A stretch of 64,000 bases of DNA from Leishmania mexicana MHOM/GT/2001/U1103 (lineage: Eukaryota; Euglenozoa; Kinetoplastea; Trypanosomatida; Trypanosomatidae): positions 62,001 to 126,000 of the forward strand of contig NC_018315.1 of NCBI RefSeq assembly GCF_000234665.1, read 5' to 3'. Positions 39,245 to 50,110 of the stretch are shown here, piece after piece. Under the pieces are notes generated by a model. The model saw only the letters and a program-made list of their open reading frames with translations. It was not told where the DNA came from and ran no database searches. Position numbers and translations under genes: made by a program. The first letter of the stretch is position 1; every line of letters starts with the position of its first letter.

Positions 39245-42200
39245 ATGTTTCGTTACTTTACGTCGTCCTCCTCTGCGGCGCGGCAGACAGCCGTGCAGCT
39301 CGCTGTTTGTGCTAACCTTCGCACCAGTGCCGCGTTGCTGCACTCAGCCGCCGCCTACGCGCGCGCATCGTCAATGATCCGCGGCTCTGCTGCCGCGGTG
39401 CCGTGCAGTGCGTTGGTGAGCGCTCAGCTCACCAACATGCGGTGGCAGTCCTCCCCCTCCTCCACGCCGCCGAAGTCGGAGGGTGGCAAGAAGCGTGGAC
39501 GACCACGAGGCGGCAAGACACGCCGGCCCACCTCCGCACCAGCAGCCGCCGACACAAGCACAAGTATGGCGATGAGCGATGTCTCCCGCGCAGAGACAGA
39601 CGCCGCTCTGGATCAGGCAGTGGCCGCCGTGGCTCAGCAGATCTTTGCGGGCTCCGCCGAGCCAATGCCAGTAGCACCAGCACGTTTTCCAGAAACTAGT
39701 GCGTTGAACACGCCCGACGCAACCCCCCTCACGGCACAGGTTACCAAGCTCGTGGAACCGCCGACAGCTGCAAGCGACGGCGCCTCTGTGGCGGCCTCGA
39801 GGGATGCCGGTGCCACCGCGACACCGGCGAGCTCGTCCGCTCCATCGGTCGGCAAAACAGCTCGGGAAGAGGAGCAGCCGCCGACCAACGTAGCAGCAGC
39901 CGCGTCAGCCGAGGTCACCGCACCAGCTACGCCGGATGCGATGGCGAAGCCGAAGAGGTCGGCAGCCCGACGACGCACGCAGCAGGAGACGGCTACACCA
40001 ACACCAGCAGCCGTCACAGCCGCTGAGGCGCCGGTGGCGCCAGCGAGCCCCACCGCCGATGCGTTCCGCGAGAGCCTTGACGAGGAGTCCTTCTTCTCGT
40101 CACTCCTCCAACCAGCCAAGGGCGGCTCCAACATTGCAGAGCCGCGCGAGTCGACTCTCGTGTACAACGCCCTCACCGGTCGCATGACGAGCGAGACGTC
40201 GGTGACGATGCAGTGCCTGCGCGAGCTCGGCTTTGGCGTCAATGACCAGCGCCAGGTGATCATGAAGTACCCAGAAGTGCTGAACGCGCTTGCCGAGCGG
40301 GTACGCGCCGGAACGGCAGCGCTGCCGACGAAGTGGCCCGTCACTGTCGCCCGCGTCATCAGTACGGTGATCATGAACAAGAGCATCAGCGATCCGGCAA
40401 AGGCGCTCGAGCAGATGATCCAGGTGAAGACGAGCAGCGTCATGCGCAGCCGCTACACCTCCGTTGTGTCCGCAGTGAACAGCGACTTGGACGCCGCCAT
40501 GGCTGAGACGGCGGCGGAGCAGGCAGGCGTGAATGGCGGGCACGATCCGGATCAGGCGATCGAGCTCAACGACGAGCAGAAGCGCGTCATCGACATCGCC
40601 CTGCGAGGGCACCACTTGTACATCGGCGGCAGCGCCGGCACCGGCAAGACAGTGCTCCTGCGTGCCGTGGCGCGTCGCCTGCAAGGCCACCGCCTCCGCG
40701 TCGCGATGACCGCCACGACGGGCGTAGCTGGGTGCCACATTGGCGGCTCGACCTTTCACCATGCCCTCGGCGTCACCTCGCGCGGCGAGTTCATGCGACG
40801 CAGCATCATCCTCGACTACGACGTCATCATCATTGATGAGGTGTCCATGTTCCCGCAAAGTCTCTTTGAGGAATTTGACCGCGTTCTGCGCGAGGAGGCC
40901 GGCACGCCGGATCTGCCGTTCGGCGGTGTGCAGATCATCCTGTGCGGTGACTTCCTCCAGCTCGGCTGCATCAACGAAAAATCGCTCATTTGCTCACCGC
41001 TTTTCCACAAGAACTTTGTGAAGATCCGCCTCGAGACGCAGGTGCGGCAGACCGCCAACTCCAAGTTCGCGAATGACCTGCAGTTCATGCGTCTTGGTAT
41101 CGTGCCAAGCGATCTCCAGACGACGGTGCAGCTACTGCCGCCGGGAACCATGGTCGACTCCGCCGTGAATCTTCTGCCAACGAACAAGGAGGTGCATGCG
41201 GCCAACGAGCGACAGCTCCAGGAGCTGCCAGGGGACCCGTTGACGCTCACGCCAGAGACCGGCATCACCTCCCTCCAGTGCGAAACGACGGCGACGCTGC
41301 TCCTGCGCACGACGCCGGATTTCAACGAGGCCGAGTTTGCCCGCCACACCCGCTCTCTACTGCAGGCCACCCTTGACCTGCCCCGCGCCTCCCTCCTCTC
41401 GCTCTACCGTGTGTACGAGGACGGTCACGTGATGCGCGTCATGCTGCCGCCTGGCGAGTCCGTCGCGTGGCGCGACGCGATGCGGGAGCGATTCCTCGAG
41501 ATCGCTGGCCTGCTGAACGACCTCGAGCTTGGCGCCATGGTGACGGAGATCATCCCGAACGGAGACGGCCTGCACACGCCAGAGACAGAGGACTACCTGC
41601 ACAAGGTTATGGCGAAGCACCCGATCGCGCAGCCGCTGACCCTCAAGAAGGGCTGCCGCGTCCTTCTGCGCTCGAACCTCTCCAGCAACCTCGTAAACGG
41701 CAGCATCGGAACCGTCGTGGACTTTGTGGAGTGCAAGGAGGAATCCTTTCCCGAGTACATCAAGACTGAGTCTGTGAGGCGCTGCATCGACCGCTACCGC
41801 GTGTTCTGCTTCACCGAGTGTGGCATGCCAGTGCCAATGGTGCCCGTCGTCCAGTTCTACAGCGGTGAGAAGATCGCGGTACCGCCGTGGGAGTTCTCCG
41901 TTGGCGGTGGGCCGAACACGCACTTCTACAGCCTTTCAAGTGTCGCCCTGCCGCTCTCCTTAGCCTACGCCTTCACGGTGCACAAGGTGCAGGGCCTCAC
42001 CCTGGTGGGTCGCGTGCACCTGGAGCTGTCTCGCATGTGGCCGTGTGAGCATCTGCTGTACGTGGCCATGAGTCGCGTGCGTAACCCGGAGCAGCTGTCC
42101 ATGTCGAGCTTCACAGGAAGTATGGTGGTGGCGAACGAAGCGTGCGTCCACTTCGACAAGGCGCTGCGTGGGGCGCTGCAGTTGACCGTCGATGACGTCG

Positions 42201-42910
42201 CCAAGTACCCTATCTCGGCATGGAAGCGGTGCAACGACACCATCTACCACCTTCGTTGCCGTGGCGCCTCGCTGCGTCGCCTGCTGGAGGGGGTGACGTC
42301 CATGAGCGGCAGCATATCTCCGCTAATGGTGTCGGGGCGCGGCAACCCGCCGACACACGACAGCCGTCTCAACCGCCCTGGGGAAAGCTTCGCATCCCGT
42401 AGTAGCAGCGACGGTGAGGACGACCATGAGGCGCTCTCCGCTCATGAGATGACGAGCACAAGCGACGGTAGTCGAGTGATGGTGCGCGTAGGCAGGCACG
42501 GCAGCGGCGGTACTGGCATGGCGGATGAGGTCGGTACCGATGACCCGGCTTTCAACCTAGAACACCTTAGCGCCATTCAGCAGTCGGTCCTCGTGGCGCG
42601 TCGCATGCGTAAGCTGGTACGGCATGTTGAGCGGGTAGCGAAGCTTACTGACGCGCGACGCCGCACCAAGAGCAACGGGAAGAACAGCAAGGGGCTAGCG
42701 GCTCCAGAAGGCTCTGCTCACGCAGCGGCGGTCGTGAACGGCAGCGATGATGCGTCGAGTAGGCGAGACGGAGCAGAGGCAGAGGGGATGAACGGTGACG
42801 AGTCCTGCGACGTTGAGCGTGCCGCCAGCGTCATGGCCGCCTCCGTAGCAGCCGCGGCAGCGGCGTCGCCCGCCGTCTCGCTTGCCGTCGGCGAAGAACA
42901 TACATTTTAG
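39245..42910 (+). CDS. PIF1-family DNA helicase, probably mitochondrial (second of tandem pair)
   Basis: The protein has 1,221 residues and is a tandem paralogue of the upstream helicase. The N-terminus (MFRYFTSSSSAARQTAVQLA) is a convincing mitochondrial presequence. An Ala/Pro/Thr-rich linker follows, then the shared accessory block starting at LVYNALTGRM. The helicase core starts near residue 440 (LNDEQKRVIDIAL), with Walker A GGSAGTGKT (K468), IIIDEVSMF, GGVQIILCGDFLQLG, HKVQGLTLVG and VAMSRVRN, so catalytic motifs are complete. The C-terminal tail is Ser/Gly/Ala-rich with a basic stretch. Compared with the first copy, the N-terminal half is shorter and the insert after the QLRRG-equivalent is missing. 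An upstream TTG extension was rejected because the ATG gives the presequence directly. Confidence 0.94.
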   Translation: MFRYFTSSSSAARQTAVQLAVCANLRTSAALLHSAAAYARASSMIRGSAAAVPCSALVSAQLTNMRWQSSPSSTPPKSEGGKKRGRPRGGKTRRPTSAPAAADTSTSMAMSDVSRAETDAALDQAVAAVAQQIFAGSAEPMPVAPARFPETSALNTPDATPLTAQVTKLVEPPTAASDGASVAASRDAGATATPASSSAPSVGKTAREEEQPPTNVAAAASAEVTAPATPDAMAKPKRSAARRRTQQETATPTPAAVTAAEAPVAPASPTADAFRESLDEESFFSSLLQPAKGGSNIAEPRESTLVYNALTGRMTSETSVTMQCLRELGFGVNDQRQVIMKYPEVLNALAERVRAGTAALPTKWPVTVARVISTVIMNKSISDPAKALEQMIQVKTSSVMRSRYTSVVSAVNSDLDAAMAETAAEQAGVNGGHDPDQAIELNDEQKRVIDIALRGHHLYIGGSAGTGKTVLLRAVARRLQGHRLRVAMTATTGVAGCHIGGSTFHHALGVTSRGEFMRRSIILDYDVIIIDEVSMFPQSLFEEFDRVLREEAGTPDLPFGGVQIILCGDFLQLGCINEKSLICSPLFHKNFVKIRLETQVRQTANSKFANDLQFMRLGIVPSDLQTTVQLLPPGTMVDSAVNLLPTNKEVHAANERQLQELPGDPLTLTPETGITSLQCETTATLLLRTTPDFNEAEFARHTRSLLQATLDLPRASLLSLYRVYEDGHVMRVMLPPGESVAWRDAMRERFLEIAGLLNDLELGAMVTEIIPNGDGLHTPETEDYLHKVMAKHPIAQPLTLKKGCRVLLRSNLSSNLVNGSIGTVVDFVECKEESFPEYIKTESVRRCIDRYRVFCFTECGMPVPMVPVVQFYSGEKIAVPPWEFSVGGGPNTHFYSLSSVALPLSLAYAFTVHKVQGLTLVGRVHLELSRMWPCEHLLYVAMSRVRNPEQLSMSSFTGSMVVANEACVHFDKALRGALQLTVDDVAKYPISAWKRCNDTIYHLRCRGASLRRLLEGVTSMSGSISPLMVSGRGNPPTHDSRLNRPGESFASRSSSDGEDDHEALSAHEMTSTSDGSRVMVRVGRHGSGGTGMADEVGTDDPAFNLEHLSAIQQSVLVARRMRKLVRHVERVAKLTDARRRTKSNGKNSKGLAAPEGSAHAAAVVNGSDDASSRRDGAEAEGMNGDESCDVERAASVMAASVAAAAAASPAVSLAVGEEHTF
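41943..42099 (+). repeat. 157-bp block identical to 36589-36745
   Basis: The second copy of the perfectly identical segment shared by the two helicase genes. Identity breaks sharply on both sides (CTTTCAAGTG here against CATGGGGATCA upstream; CCATGTCGAG against GGTCTCCTCT downstream). Confidence 0.9.
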
Positions 42911-44963
42911 TCCTCACTTCCTCTTTATGGATGACGATGGTGGCGCCTGCAGGGAAGGAGTCCGAAGCGGGGTGCGGAGGGTCAGTCGGCTCACGTGTCC
43001 CCGCCCCCTCCCTCCCTCCACAGCACATCCCCCATCGCTCTCTCTCTCGATGTGTGCGCATGTATTTGGGCTGTTGATAATACCGTGGCAGGTGGTGGTG
43101 CTCCGCTGTGCTGCACCTGCGCATGTGTAGTCGCGTGTGTGTGTGGCCGTGCGACGACGGCTTGGCGCTATGCTCCCCTGTCTGTCTTATGTATGTATAC
43201 ATATGTAGTTGTTCTCTCTTCATAGATGCACGCCCACACGTTCACACGCCCACGGGAAGAGGGGGAGCGAGAAGGCGGTGACAGCCAGGGCGTACGCATG
43301 ACAGTCGTCGGTACTCTTGTGCGTTTGTGTGTGTATGTGTGTCTCTGTCGCTGTGTAGACGTGTTGAAAGACTTTTTTTGAGGGGGATGGTGAAGGGGAG
43401 GGGGAGGGGGGGCTCAGCAGCTGCGTGGCGTGTTTTTGATATGGATGGGCGTGACATGAGCGGTGGAAAGGCGGTGCATCGTCCTCAAAATGCCGCATCT
43501 CACCTTTGGCCAGCACGAGTGCCCCCGTGCCTCCTTCCCCCTGTGGGTGGGTGTGTACTTCCCGGCGGCAATACAATATAGACGCACGGGACACGATGAC
43601 TGGGCATGACGCCGACGTGGAGCGGGCGAAGGATAGGCAGCAATCTCGCCTATGGTAAGTCCGAAACGATCGAAAACAGTGACAACGCAGCGGTGCGCCT
43701 GCAGACGCATGCGGAAACGGGCAGTGTAGACAATGGGCCGTCCTCCTGCGAAATGCCCCTCCCCCCTCCCCCCTCTGCCTCCCTCTCCCTCCCCTTCGAT
43801 CTGGCCATTCCCGGCATCGCCCCCCCCCCTCTGTTCGCTCGTTTTCCGCTTGTTGTGTAGTCTGTGTGTTTTCGTCTTACATGGATCTCTGTGAGCTCCT
43901 GGGTGTTGCTGGGGGGAAGGGGGAGGGGTGCTGCTGCTTCATCGCCTGGTCGCTCCCGTGCACCCCCTTCTATGTCTGTCTTCGCCTCTCTGGCGCTACG
44001 GTCTTCGCTGCGTATCCGGTTCGGTGTCGCTGAGGTGTGACGACTCCGCCCCTCATCCTTCCCTCCCTCACAGTACAGCAAAGTGGTGGTGGTGGGGGGG
44101 GGAAACGAATGCCCCTCTCTTCTGTCACCCGCCTTTTCTCGCTTCGCGCTCGTTGAATAATGTGCGCGCGCACACGCGAACACATGCGCACGCGCCTATA
44201 AGCATGCACAGACGCGTATGGCGCTGATGCACTGCCGGCGTGTGTGTGTGTGTGTGTGTTTTGTTCTCCTTTTAGCTGTTTGCCGTGGTGCCTCCCCCTC
44301 CCATCTCCTCTTCGTCCTTTTGTGGCGGGGGGAGGGGGGGAGGAGCTGTGTGTGACGCAAGCACAGGATAGGCATAACGTGTGGGGGCGTGTAGCCCTGA
44401 ATCTCGACCCACCCGGTTCTCTCTCTCTGGGAAGCGTGGCAACGCGATGGCGAGCAGGCGTAGGCGTTGCTCGCAGCTGCACGAGTGTGTGCGGGGCACT
44501 GGCGCACAACGCCCACACCGTCGTTTGCGAACGGCACGCGACCACCTCACCCACCCCCTTCCCTTCCCTTCCGCTCGACCTTCAAGGGACGAGCATGTTT
44601 TCGATTGGGCTAGTGTGTTGCAGACATGCACACCTGCACAATGCCAGCCAGGCTTGCGCGACTGCACGTGTGCGTGCGTGTGTGTGTGTGTGTGTGTGTG
44701 GTGAACGCGCCATGCTCTCGACAAGCAACGCCCTGCCATTCAAAACACCCCTCGCCCCTCCTCCTCCCTCCTTGAGCTTCTTCTTCTACCGCCGTCTAGG
44801 CCACCCCGCGCACGCGCACGCACCAATACGCTCTTGCATCGCATCATCCTCTACACTGCTGCACGGGATGCACTAGGTTGCTAGCAGCGTTCACTGCACC
44901 GTCACCGCTCCTCTCACCCACAGAACGATTCTTCAGCGACGCCACACCACCACCACCACGCAG
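42911..44963. other. Intergenic/UTR region with simple repeats
   Basis: About 2 kb holding G-runs (43395-43412, 44090-44102), CT-rich stretches (43755-43800), a (TG)9 run at 44241-44259 and a TG run at 44678-44700. The tract 44747-44791 with AG at 44798-44799 is a candidate acceptor for the next gene, giving a 5' UTR of about 165 nt. No credible gene. Confidence 0.55.
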
Positions 44964-46475
44964 ATGGTCTACAAGCGCAAGCGCAAGAACAAGGAGGCGC
45001 GGAGGTTTCCAGCGCGCAAGCTGCAAAAGGCAGCCGGAGCAGCAGCTGTTGCTGCAGCACTCGTACCCGTTGGCGTCGATGAAGAAGGCGCCGCTGTGCA
45101 GCACTGCGATGCCGGCTTCTCCTCAACACTGTCGGCCGGCGACAAGGCTGTATCCTGTGCGCCGGTGACCATCAATGGCACGCGCGGGAACGCTGCTGCT
45201 GCTCCTGCTCCTACTGGGTTGCCCACGGAAGCAAACGTGATATCAGCACACGGGGAAAAGATGTCCCAGGAAAAACAGAGCGAGAAGCAGCAGCAGGAGC
45301 AGCAGCCAGGCACTTCTGGTTACCAGTGCTGCTCGGACACCTCAGACCTCCTATACTCTGCCCCACCCACTCCGGCCGACTTGGCCCGCTGGAGTGTAGC
45401 AAGCGGTGCTGCTGGACCTCTGTCTGTACTGGCGGCCGCCCACCTGCCATGCATACCAGGTCTCACCTCCTGCAGTCCTCAATGCGGGGAGGGTGGAACC
45501 GGCGAGGGTCACTATGTCGCCTACCTTCTCTCAGAGCAGCTGAGTAACGACACCACGATGCCAACGACGATGTGGGGGGTGTACTCCCTGCGCACTGGGG
45601 ACTGTCTGCAAGTGGTACACTGGCATCACAGCCCTGCCGCACACGCTCCACCTGTCACTAACGGTGGCCTGCACCCATCTCCGACCTCCCTTCATGCGCA
45701 GCAGACGAGGGAACTCATCATGCACGTCGACTCCACCGGTTTGTGCTTCATGCTTGCTCCCTCCTCGCTGGTGTCCGTGGAGGGTGGCGGCGCGGCGGGC
45801 TGCATGACACCAGCCTCGGTCTCCTCCGACCCAGACGCAGCCGCAGCAGAAGCGGCGGCGTCGAGGGACGTCTATTGGTTGATACCCTCCGTGATGAAGG
45901 AGAGCTTTTTTGCGCTTCTCCAGGCCCAGGAGTGGCTACGCGCGGTACCGCCTCGCCACCCAGCTTCCGAGGCATGTACCCGCCGCCTCGAGTGTCAAGG
46001 CTGGTGTGTTCAGCCCCACCCAACGCGGTGGGCGAGTGTCACGCCGTCTGTGGAGACAACTGCTCGTCCGGCCGAAGCGTGTGAGTCGCACGAGTCACCA
46101 TCGCCGCCAGCTGCCGCACTGCCGGCGCCAAAACACAAAGCGAAGAAGACAAAGAAGCAACGCGGTTCACCGTCGCCACGCGCGCAGCCGCAGCAGCGGC
46201 CATCCATCGTGGCTGCTGCGACTCCGTTGCAGAACACGGAGAGTACCACGCCCTCCAGACTTGCCTTTCATGACGCAATGCCGCCGTCGCTGTTCCAGTA
46301 CCGGATTCCGTACGTGGCGGCAGTGCAACAACTTCAGAAGAGCCGCAGCGGTGCACCCGAGTCCCACTTGCCGTTGACGGCAGTGCCAGCAGCGGCTGTA
46401 ACACCGGTGGTTCTCCTCCTCGGTAATCGCATCGCCCCATACCCGGCCGATGGAGCGTGCGGCGCAAGGACGTGA
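44964..46475 (+). CDS. Hypothetical protein with basic N-terminus
   Basis: The protein has 503 residues and I recognise no family. It opens with MVYKRKRKNKEARRFPARKL, which resembles a nuclear or nucleolar targeting signal. An Ala/Gln-rich stretch follows. The central part (about residues 125-340) looks folded, with blocks such as YVAYLLSEQL, MWGVYSLRTGDCLQVVHWHH, ELIMHVDSTGLCFMLAP and YWLIPSVMKESFFALLQAQE. A second Lys-rich patch (KHKAKKTKKQRG) lies near residue 395. Codon use is less biased than in neighbours, which is common for fast-evolving trypanosomatid proteins. No function is proposed. Confidence 0.65.
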   Translation: MVYKRKRKNKEARRFPARKLQKAAGAAAVAAALVPVGVDEEGAAVQHCDAGFSSTLSAGDKAVSCAPVTINGTRGNAAAAPAPTGLPTEANVISAHGEKMSQEKQSEKQQQEQQPGTSGYQCCSDTSDLLYSAPPTPADLARWSVASGAAGPLSVLAAAHLPCIPGLTSCSPQCGEGGTGEGHYVAYLLSEQLSNDTTMPTTMWGVYSLRTGDCLQVVHWHHSPAAHAPPVTNGGLHPSPTSLHAQQTRELIMHVDSTGLCFMLAPSSLVSVEGGGAAGCMTPASVSSDPDAAAAEAAASRDVYWLIPSVMKESFFALLQAQEWLRAVPPRHPASEACTRRLECQGWCVQPHPTRWASVTPSVETTARPAEACESHESPSPPAAALPAPKHKAKKTKKQRGSPSPRAQPQQRPSIVAAATPLQNTESTTPSRLAFHDAMPPSLFQYRIPYVAAVQQLQKSRSGAPESHLPLTAVPAAAVTPVVLLLGNRIAPYPADGACGART

Positions 46476-47401
46476 CGAGATCCGCTGCAGTGCTAGTGAT
46501 TCACCCCCTCCCACTCTTTTTTCGTTTTCTTCTACAACTCTTTGGTGACGGCGGTGGTGGCGCGGCGGTGTGTGGGGGAAGGAGGGGGGGAACAACTCCA
46601 CAGCAGATCGATGTTCAGAGTGCCGCGTTTATGGCCACCGTGTGTGCGGTCACTGGGTGCCCCTTGCGTTGGCTCCTGGTCTCTCACCCCTCCCCCAAAC
46701 CTCCAGAAGGGTCTCCGCTGCTCTGCTTGCCTCGTTCATCTGCTACAAGAGACCGCAGCATCACTGCAAGGCGTCTCCTCAATAAACAGAAAGCACTCGT
46801 GGCGAGGAGCCGGCACAATCTTTTACATACCCACGCACCCCCGTCACATCACCGGGTCTAGCCCTGTACGTGTCTGCGTCGGCGGGTGGCGCGGCTGCCA
46901 GTGCGTCCGTCAGAGATGGCTAGCGCGACGCGCACGTGCTTCCACGAGGCATTCGGTCTAGGGCATCGCTCGGGGCAGTGCTCAATAACAAGGAACCTCT
47001 CGAGGTGTTTTGCTTGCATGACAGCTTCTCCCTCTCTCATGACCCCGCCATCTATGCAGCCCTCGGCCTCTGCATCATGCATGCGCACCAACGCTCCACC
47101 CTCCGCCCTTCTCCGTCTCCCTTTACACGCACCTGCACGCACGGTACTCCCCCGCCCCCTCACCCCCCTTCGTGCCGCAGAATGCACGACTGCGTCTCTC
47201 GTTTCGTCTTTGCTTCCCCTTTTCTCACTCCCGCCACCGCCACCGTCTCCCCCCCCCACTCCCACTCCCCCCATCATCCCCCCTTCTTCCAGAGCCTCTA
47301 GCGATCCGCTCAGCGACTGCTAGAGTGTATGCATACACTGCGTCCGCCTGCCTGTGTCTGTCTTCTCTGAAAAGCGCAAGCGCACCCCCATCCAGTCTGC
47401 C
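46476..47401. other. Intergenic/UTR region
   Basis: About 0.93 kb. It contains a G-rich stretch near 46574-46590 and an extended C-rich polypyrimidine region at 47209-47290 just before the 14-3-3 gene. No gene was seen. Confidence 0.6.
47209..47292 (+). promoter_or_regulatory. Candidate spliced-leader acceptor for the 14-3-3 gene
   Basis: A long C/T tract is followed by CTTCCAG with the AG at 47291-47292, about 110 nt before the ATG at 47402. The tract is broken only by a few A and G residues, none giving an earlier AG. Confidence 0.5.
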
Positions 47402-48163
47402 ATGACCAACGTCTTCAAAATCCCGGAGAAGCGCGAGGAGCTCGTCTACACGGCGAAGATCGCCGAGCAGTGCGAGCGCCACGATGAAATTCTCTTCTGC
47501 ATGAAGCGCGCTGTCAAGATGAACCCGCGGCTGTCCAGCGAGGAGCGCAACCTGCTCTCGGCCGCTTACAAGTACATTATCAGTGCCCGCCGCGCTTGCT
47601 GGCGCAGCATGAGCTCGATGGTGCACAAAGAGGACAGCCACAAGGGCAAGACGGCGAGCCTCTTCAACGGCTTCCAGCATCAGGTGGAGAAGGAGCTGGC
47701 GGAGATCTGCTCCGACATTCTGGAGCTTCTCGACAAGTACCTCATCCCAGCCGCCGACAACGACGAGAGCAAGGTGTACTACTACAAGCTGAAAGGTGAC
47801 TACCACCGCTACTTTGCGGAGGTGGAGTCCGGCTCAGATACGCAAAAGAATCTTGCCCTGGAAGCGTACAAGAAGGCGTCCGAGTTCACAAGCTCGCTGA
47901 AGGCGACCTCGCCGATCCGCCTCGGCCTCGCCCTCAACTTCTCTGTCTTCTACTACGAGATTCTGCGCAGCCCCGACAAGGGCTGCCAGCTCGCTCGCCA
48001 GGCCTTTGAGGAGGCCCTGAGCGATCCGGAGGTGCTGGATGAGGAGCAGCACAAGGAGTCAGCGCTCATCATGCAGCTGCTGCGCGACAACCTCGCTCTC
48101 TGGACGGAGGACTCTCGCCCGGAAGGCCAGGATGATGGAACGGCCATGGAGGAGCTCGAGTAA
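47402..48163 (+). CDS. 14-3-3 protein
   Basis: The protein has 253 residues, the normal length for a 14-3-3 phosphoserine/threonine-binding adaptor, which works as a dimer in the cytosol. The family signatures are present: RNLLSAAYKYIISARRACWR contains the basic-pocket Arg, and YYYKLKGDYHRYFAEV carries the Lys, the Arg and the following Tyr that bind phosphate. SPIRLGLALNFSVFYYEI and DNLALWTEDSRPE near the C-terminus are diagnostic. The N-terminal helix begins at MTNVFKIPEKREELVYTAKI, which fits the ATG at 47402 rather than the GTG at 47354. The variable acidic C-terminal tail (GTAMEELE) is short. Trypanosomatids have two 14-3-3 isoforms; I cannot tell which this is from sequence alone. Confidence 0.97.
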   Translation: MTNVFKIPEKREELVYTAKIAEQCERHDEILFCMKRAVKMNPRLSSEERNLLSAAYKYIISARRACWRSMSSMVHKEDSHKGKTASLFNGFQHQVEKELAEICSDILELLDKYLIPAADNDESKVYYYKLKGDYHRYFAEVESGSDTQKNLALEAYKKASEFTSSLKATSPIRLGLALNFSVFYYEILRSPDKGCQLARQAFEEALSDPEVLDEEQHKESALIMQLLRDNLALWTEDSRPEGQDDGTAMEELE

Positions 48164-50110
48164 ACGGCCGAAAAATACGAACGCACTCGCGCGCACGCAA
48201 GGCAAGCGATGACGACGTTGTGGATGGAGCGACGTCCGTGTAAATCGGGAGAGGAGAGGGCGTGCTGATGGTAGTTGGGTAAAGAAAGGTGGGCGCAGAC
48301 ATACACAGACACACACGCAAGCAAGCAAGCAAGCACCCTCTCTTGCGCGCTCCCACGGGGTGGTTTGGTCCGTCCACCAGCCCGCGCGGCCCCCCACCTG
48401 CTCCTTACTTCTTCCGCTGCAAGTTTCTCCGAATCTCTCGCTCACCGCTCTCACACGCGCGTCGCATATCTCCCTCACTGCGCGCGCGTGTGCGTGTGTG
48501 GCGAAGTCGGTGCATTTGTGTACGCGCTCCGCTGTCGTTTGTTCTTCCCTGCCCACCACCACCACCATCACCACCCTCGTTTTGGTGATGTCTGCGGGCC
48601 CCCTCCCCCTCCCCTTCCCCCGTCGCTCCCCTTCCCTCCCATAACGGCGGGTGGAGGGAGGCGCAGCAGTGAAGCTGGGTGCAAGTCGCGTTGATTTCGA
48701 TCTCTTTTTTGGTTTTCTTTTCGTGTATTTCGTCATGTATGTACGGCCCACCGACCCCTCCTGCACAGGCGTGCGTGTGTGCGAGCGTCTCGCCTCCCTT
48801 CCTCTCCTTCGTTGTATGTTCTGTGGGCGTTTCTTGCGCCCCACCGCCCCGCCCCGCCTTTCAACGGCTGCAGAGCGGTGTGCCAGTCTGCAAGAGACGG
48901 ATATCGCGTACGTGCGTTTCTTTTTTGGGGGGAGGGGGGATGCGTAAACGTAGATGGTGATGATGTGATGTGGTGGTGGGGCGGAAGAGGGAGAGTGCCG
49001 TTCTGTCGTGGCTCCGGTGGTGCGAGTTCTTTTGTTTTTGTTTTTTGTTTTTGCATTCTCGCTGTGGCGCAGTTTCTTATTATTATGCCTCCGTGCTGAT
49101 GCTCCTCGTGATGTGTCGTCCTGGTGCGTGTGCGCGCGTGTTCGTCTGGGTGAGATGTCGCCCCCCCCCCCTTACTCGTGCGGAAGGGCGGCGAAAAAAA
49201 GGCACAAGGAGGGACGTACGCGAATACGGTTCGAAAGACGGCAGGGCAGGTGACAAGGATGGTGATGGATGTGGCATAGAGAAGAGAGGGAAGGGGCAGT
49301 GGCGGCAAGCAAAGATGGCGAAGAGAGCAGACCTGCACGGGTCCCGTGCGTGGATGACTAGAAAACAGGAATTCGAAAGCAGAGGCAGAAGATGTTCCTA
49401 TCAGATATACGAAAAAAAGAAACGGTGGGAAAGATGGCGTTGCCTTTCAGACGTGCAGCGCTTTCCTTGTGTGTGTGTGCGTGTGTGCCGCCTCGGTGTG
49501 CTGTCCCGTGTGCTCTCTGCTGCCGCCTCTCACCCCTCGCCATCCCATGTCAAACTCGTGCAGGTCCCTCTGCCCAACATTGAAAACCAAAACAGGAAAA
49601 ATGCCGCCCCTCTTCTCTGCCTTTGCCCGTGTGTGTGTGTGTGTGCTCCCTGTACCACCACCCGTCACCTCCCTGCGAGGCGTCGATTCGCGCGTCCATG
49701 CATGGACGGGTCTGAGTGGAAGAGCCACTTGCGTTTCGCTATCACGAGATAGGCGAGGGGATGTGCAGCGCCGACCCAAAGCAAGGCAGGTGCCCCCCCC
49801 CCCCGAAATGAAAGTGCCACCCCCACCATCACGTGCACGTGGGTCGGCACAAATCTATTCCGCTCTGCTCCTCTTGTTTTTTTTTTTGGGAGGGGGGGTA
49901 TCATCAATCTGCGCCCTCCGCCCTCCGCCATTACGATTGCCCGAGCCCCGCCGCACGCACAGCCCACCGCACACCTACGGAACTCACTTACTCAGCCGGC
50001 GTTGGTCAGCGACTCCACCAAGAACATCACAGAGAGAGACCCCAGCGGTCCCCCACCCAGCCCGTAGGCTCATCGGGTGTGGAGCTGGGAGCGTCGCCGC
50101 CGCCGATGAT
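48164..50110. other. Intergenic/UTR region
   Basis: About 1.95 kb with AAGC tandem units at 48315-48333, CAC repeats (48556-48574), G-run/C-run sequence at 48927-48940 and 49159-49171, TTTTTG repeats at 49028-49053 and an (A/G)-rich stretch at 49260-49440. A T-run at about 49876-49887 followed by AG at 49891-49892 is one possible acceptor for the next gene. Open frames here translate to low-complexity sequence. Confidence 0.55.

Noticed and set aside
49469..50110. In-frame upstream extension of the OPA3-like gene
   Set aside because: It lacks a suitable ATG context and encodes Cys/Val/Pro repeats from TG- and C-runs; the OPA3 N-terminus starts exactly at the ATG at 50111.
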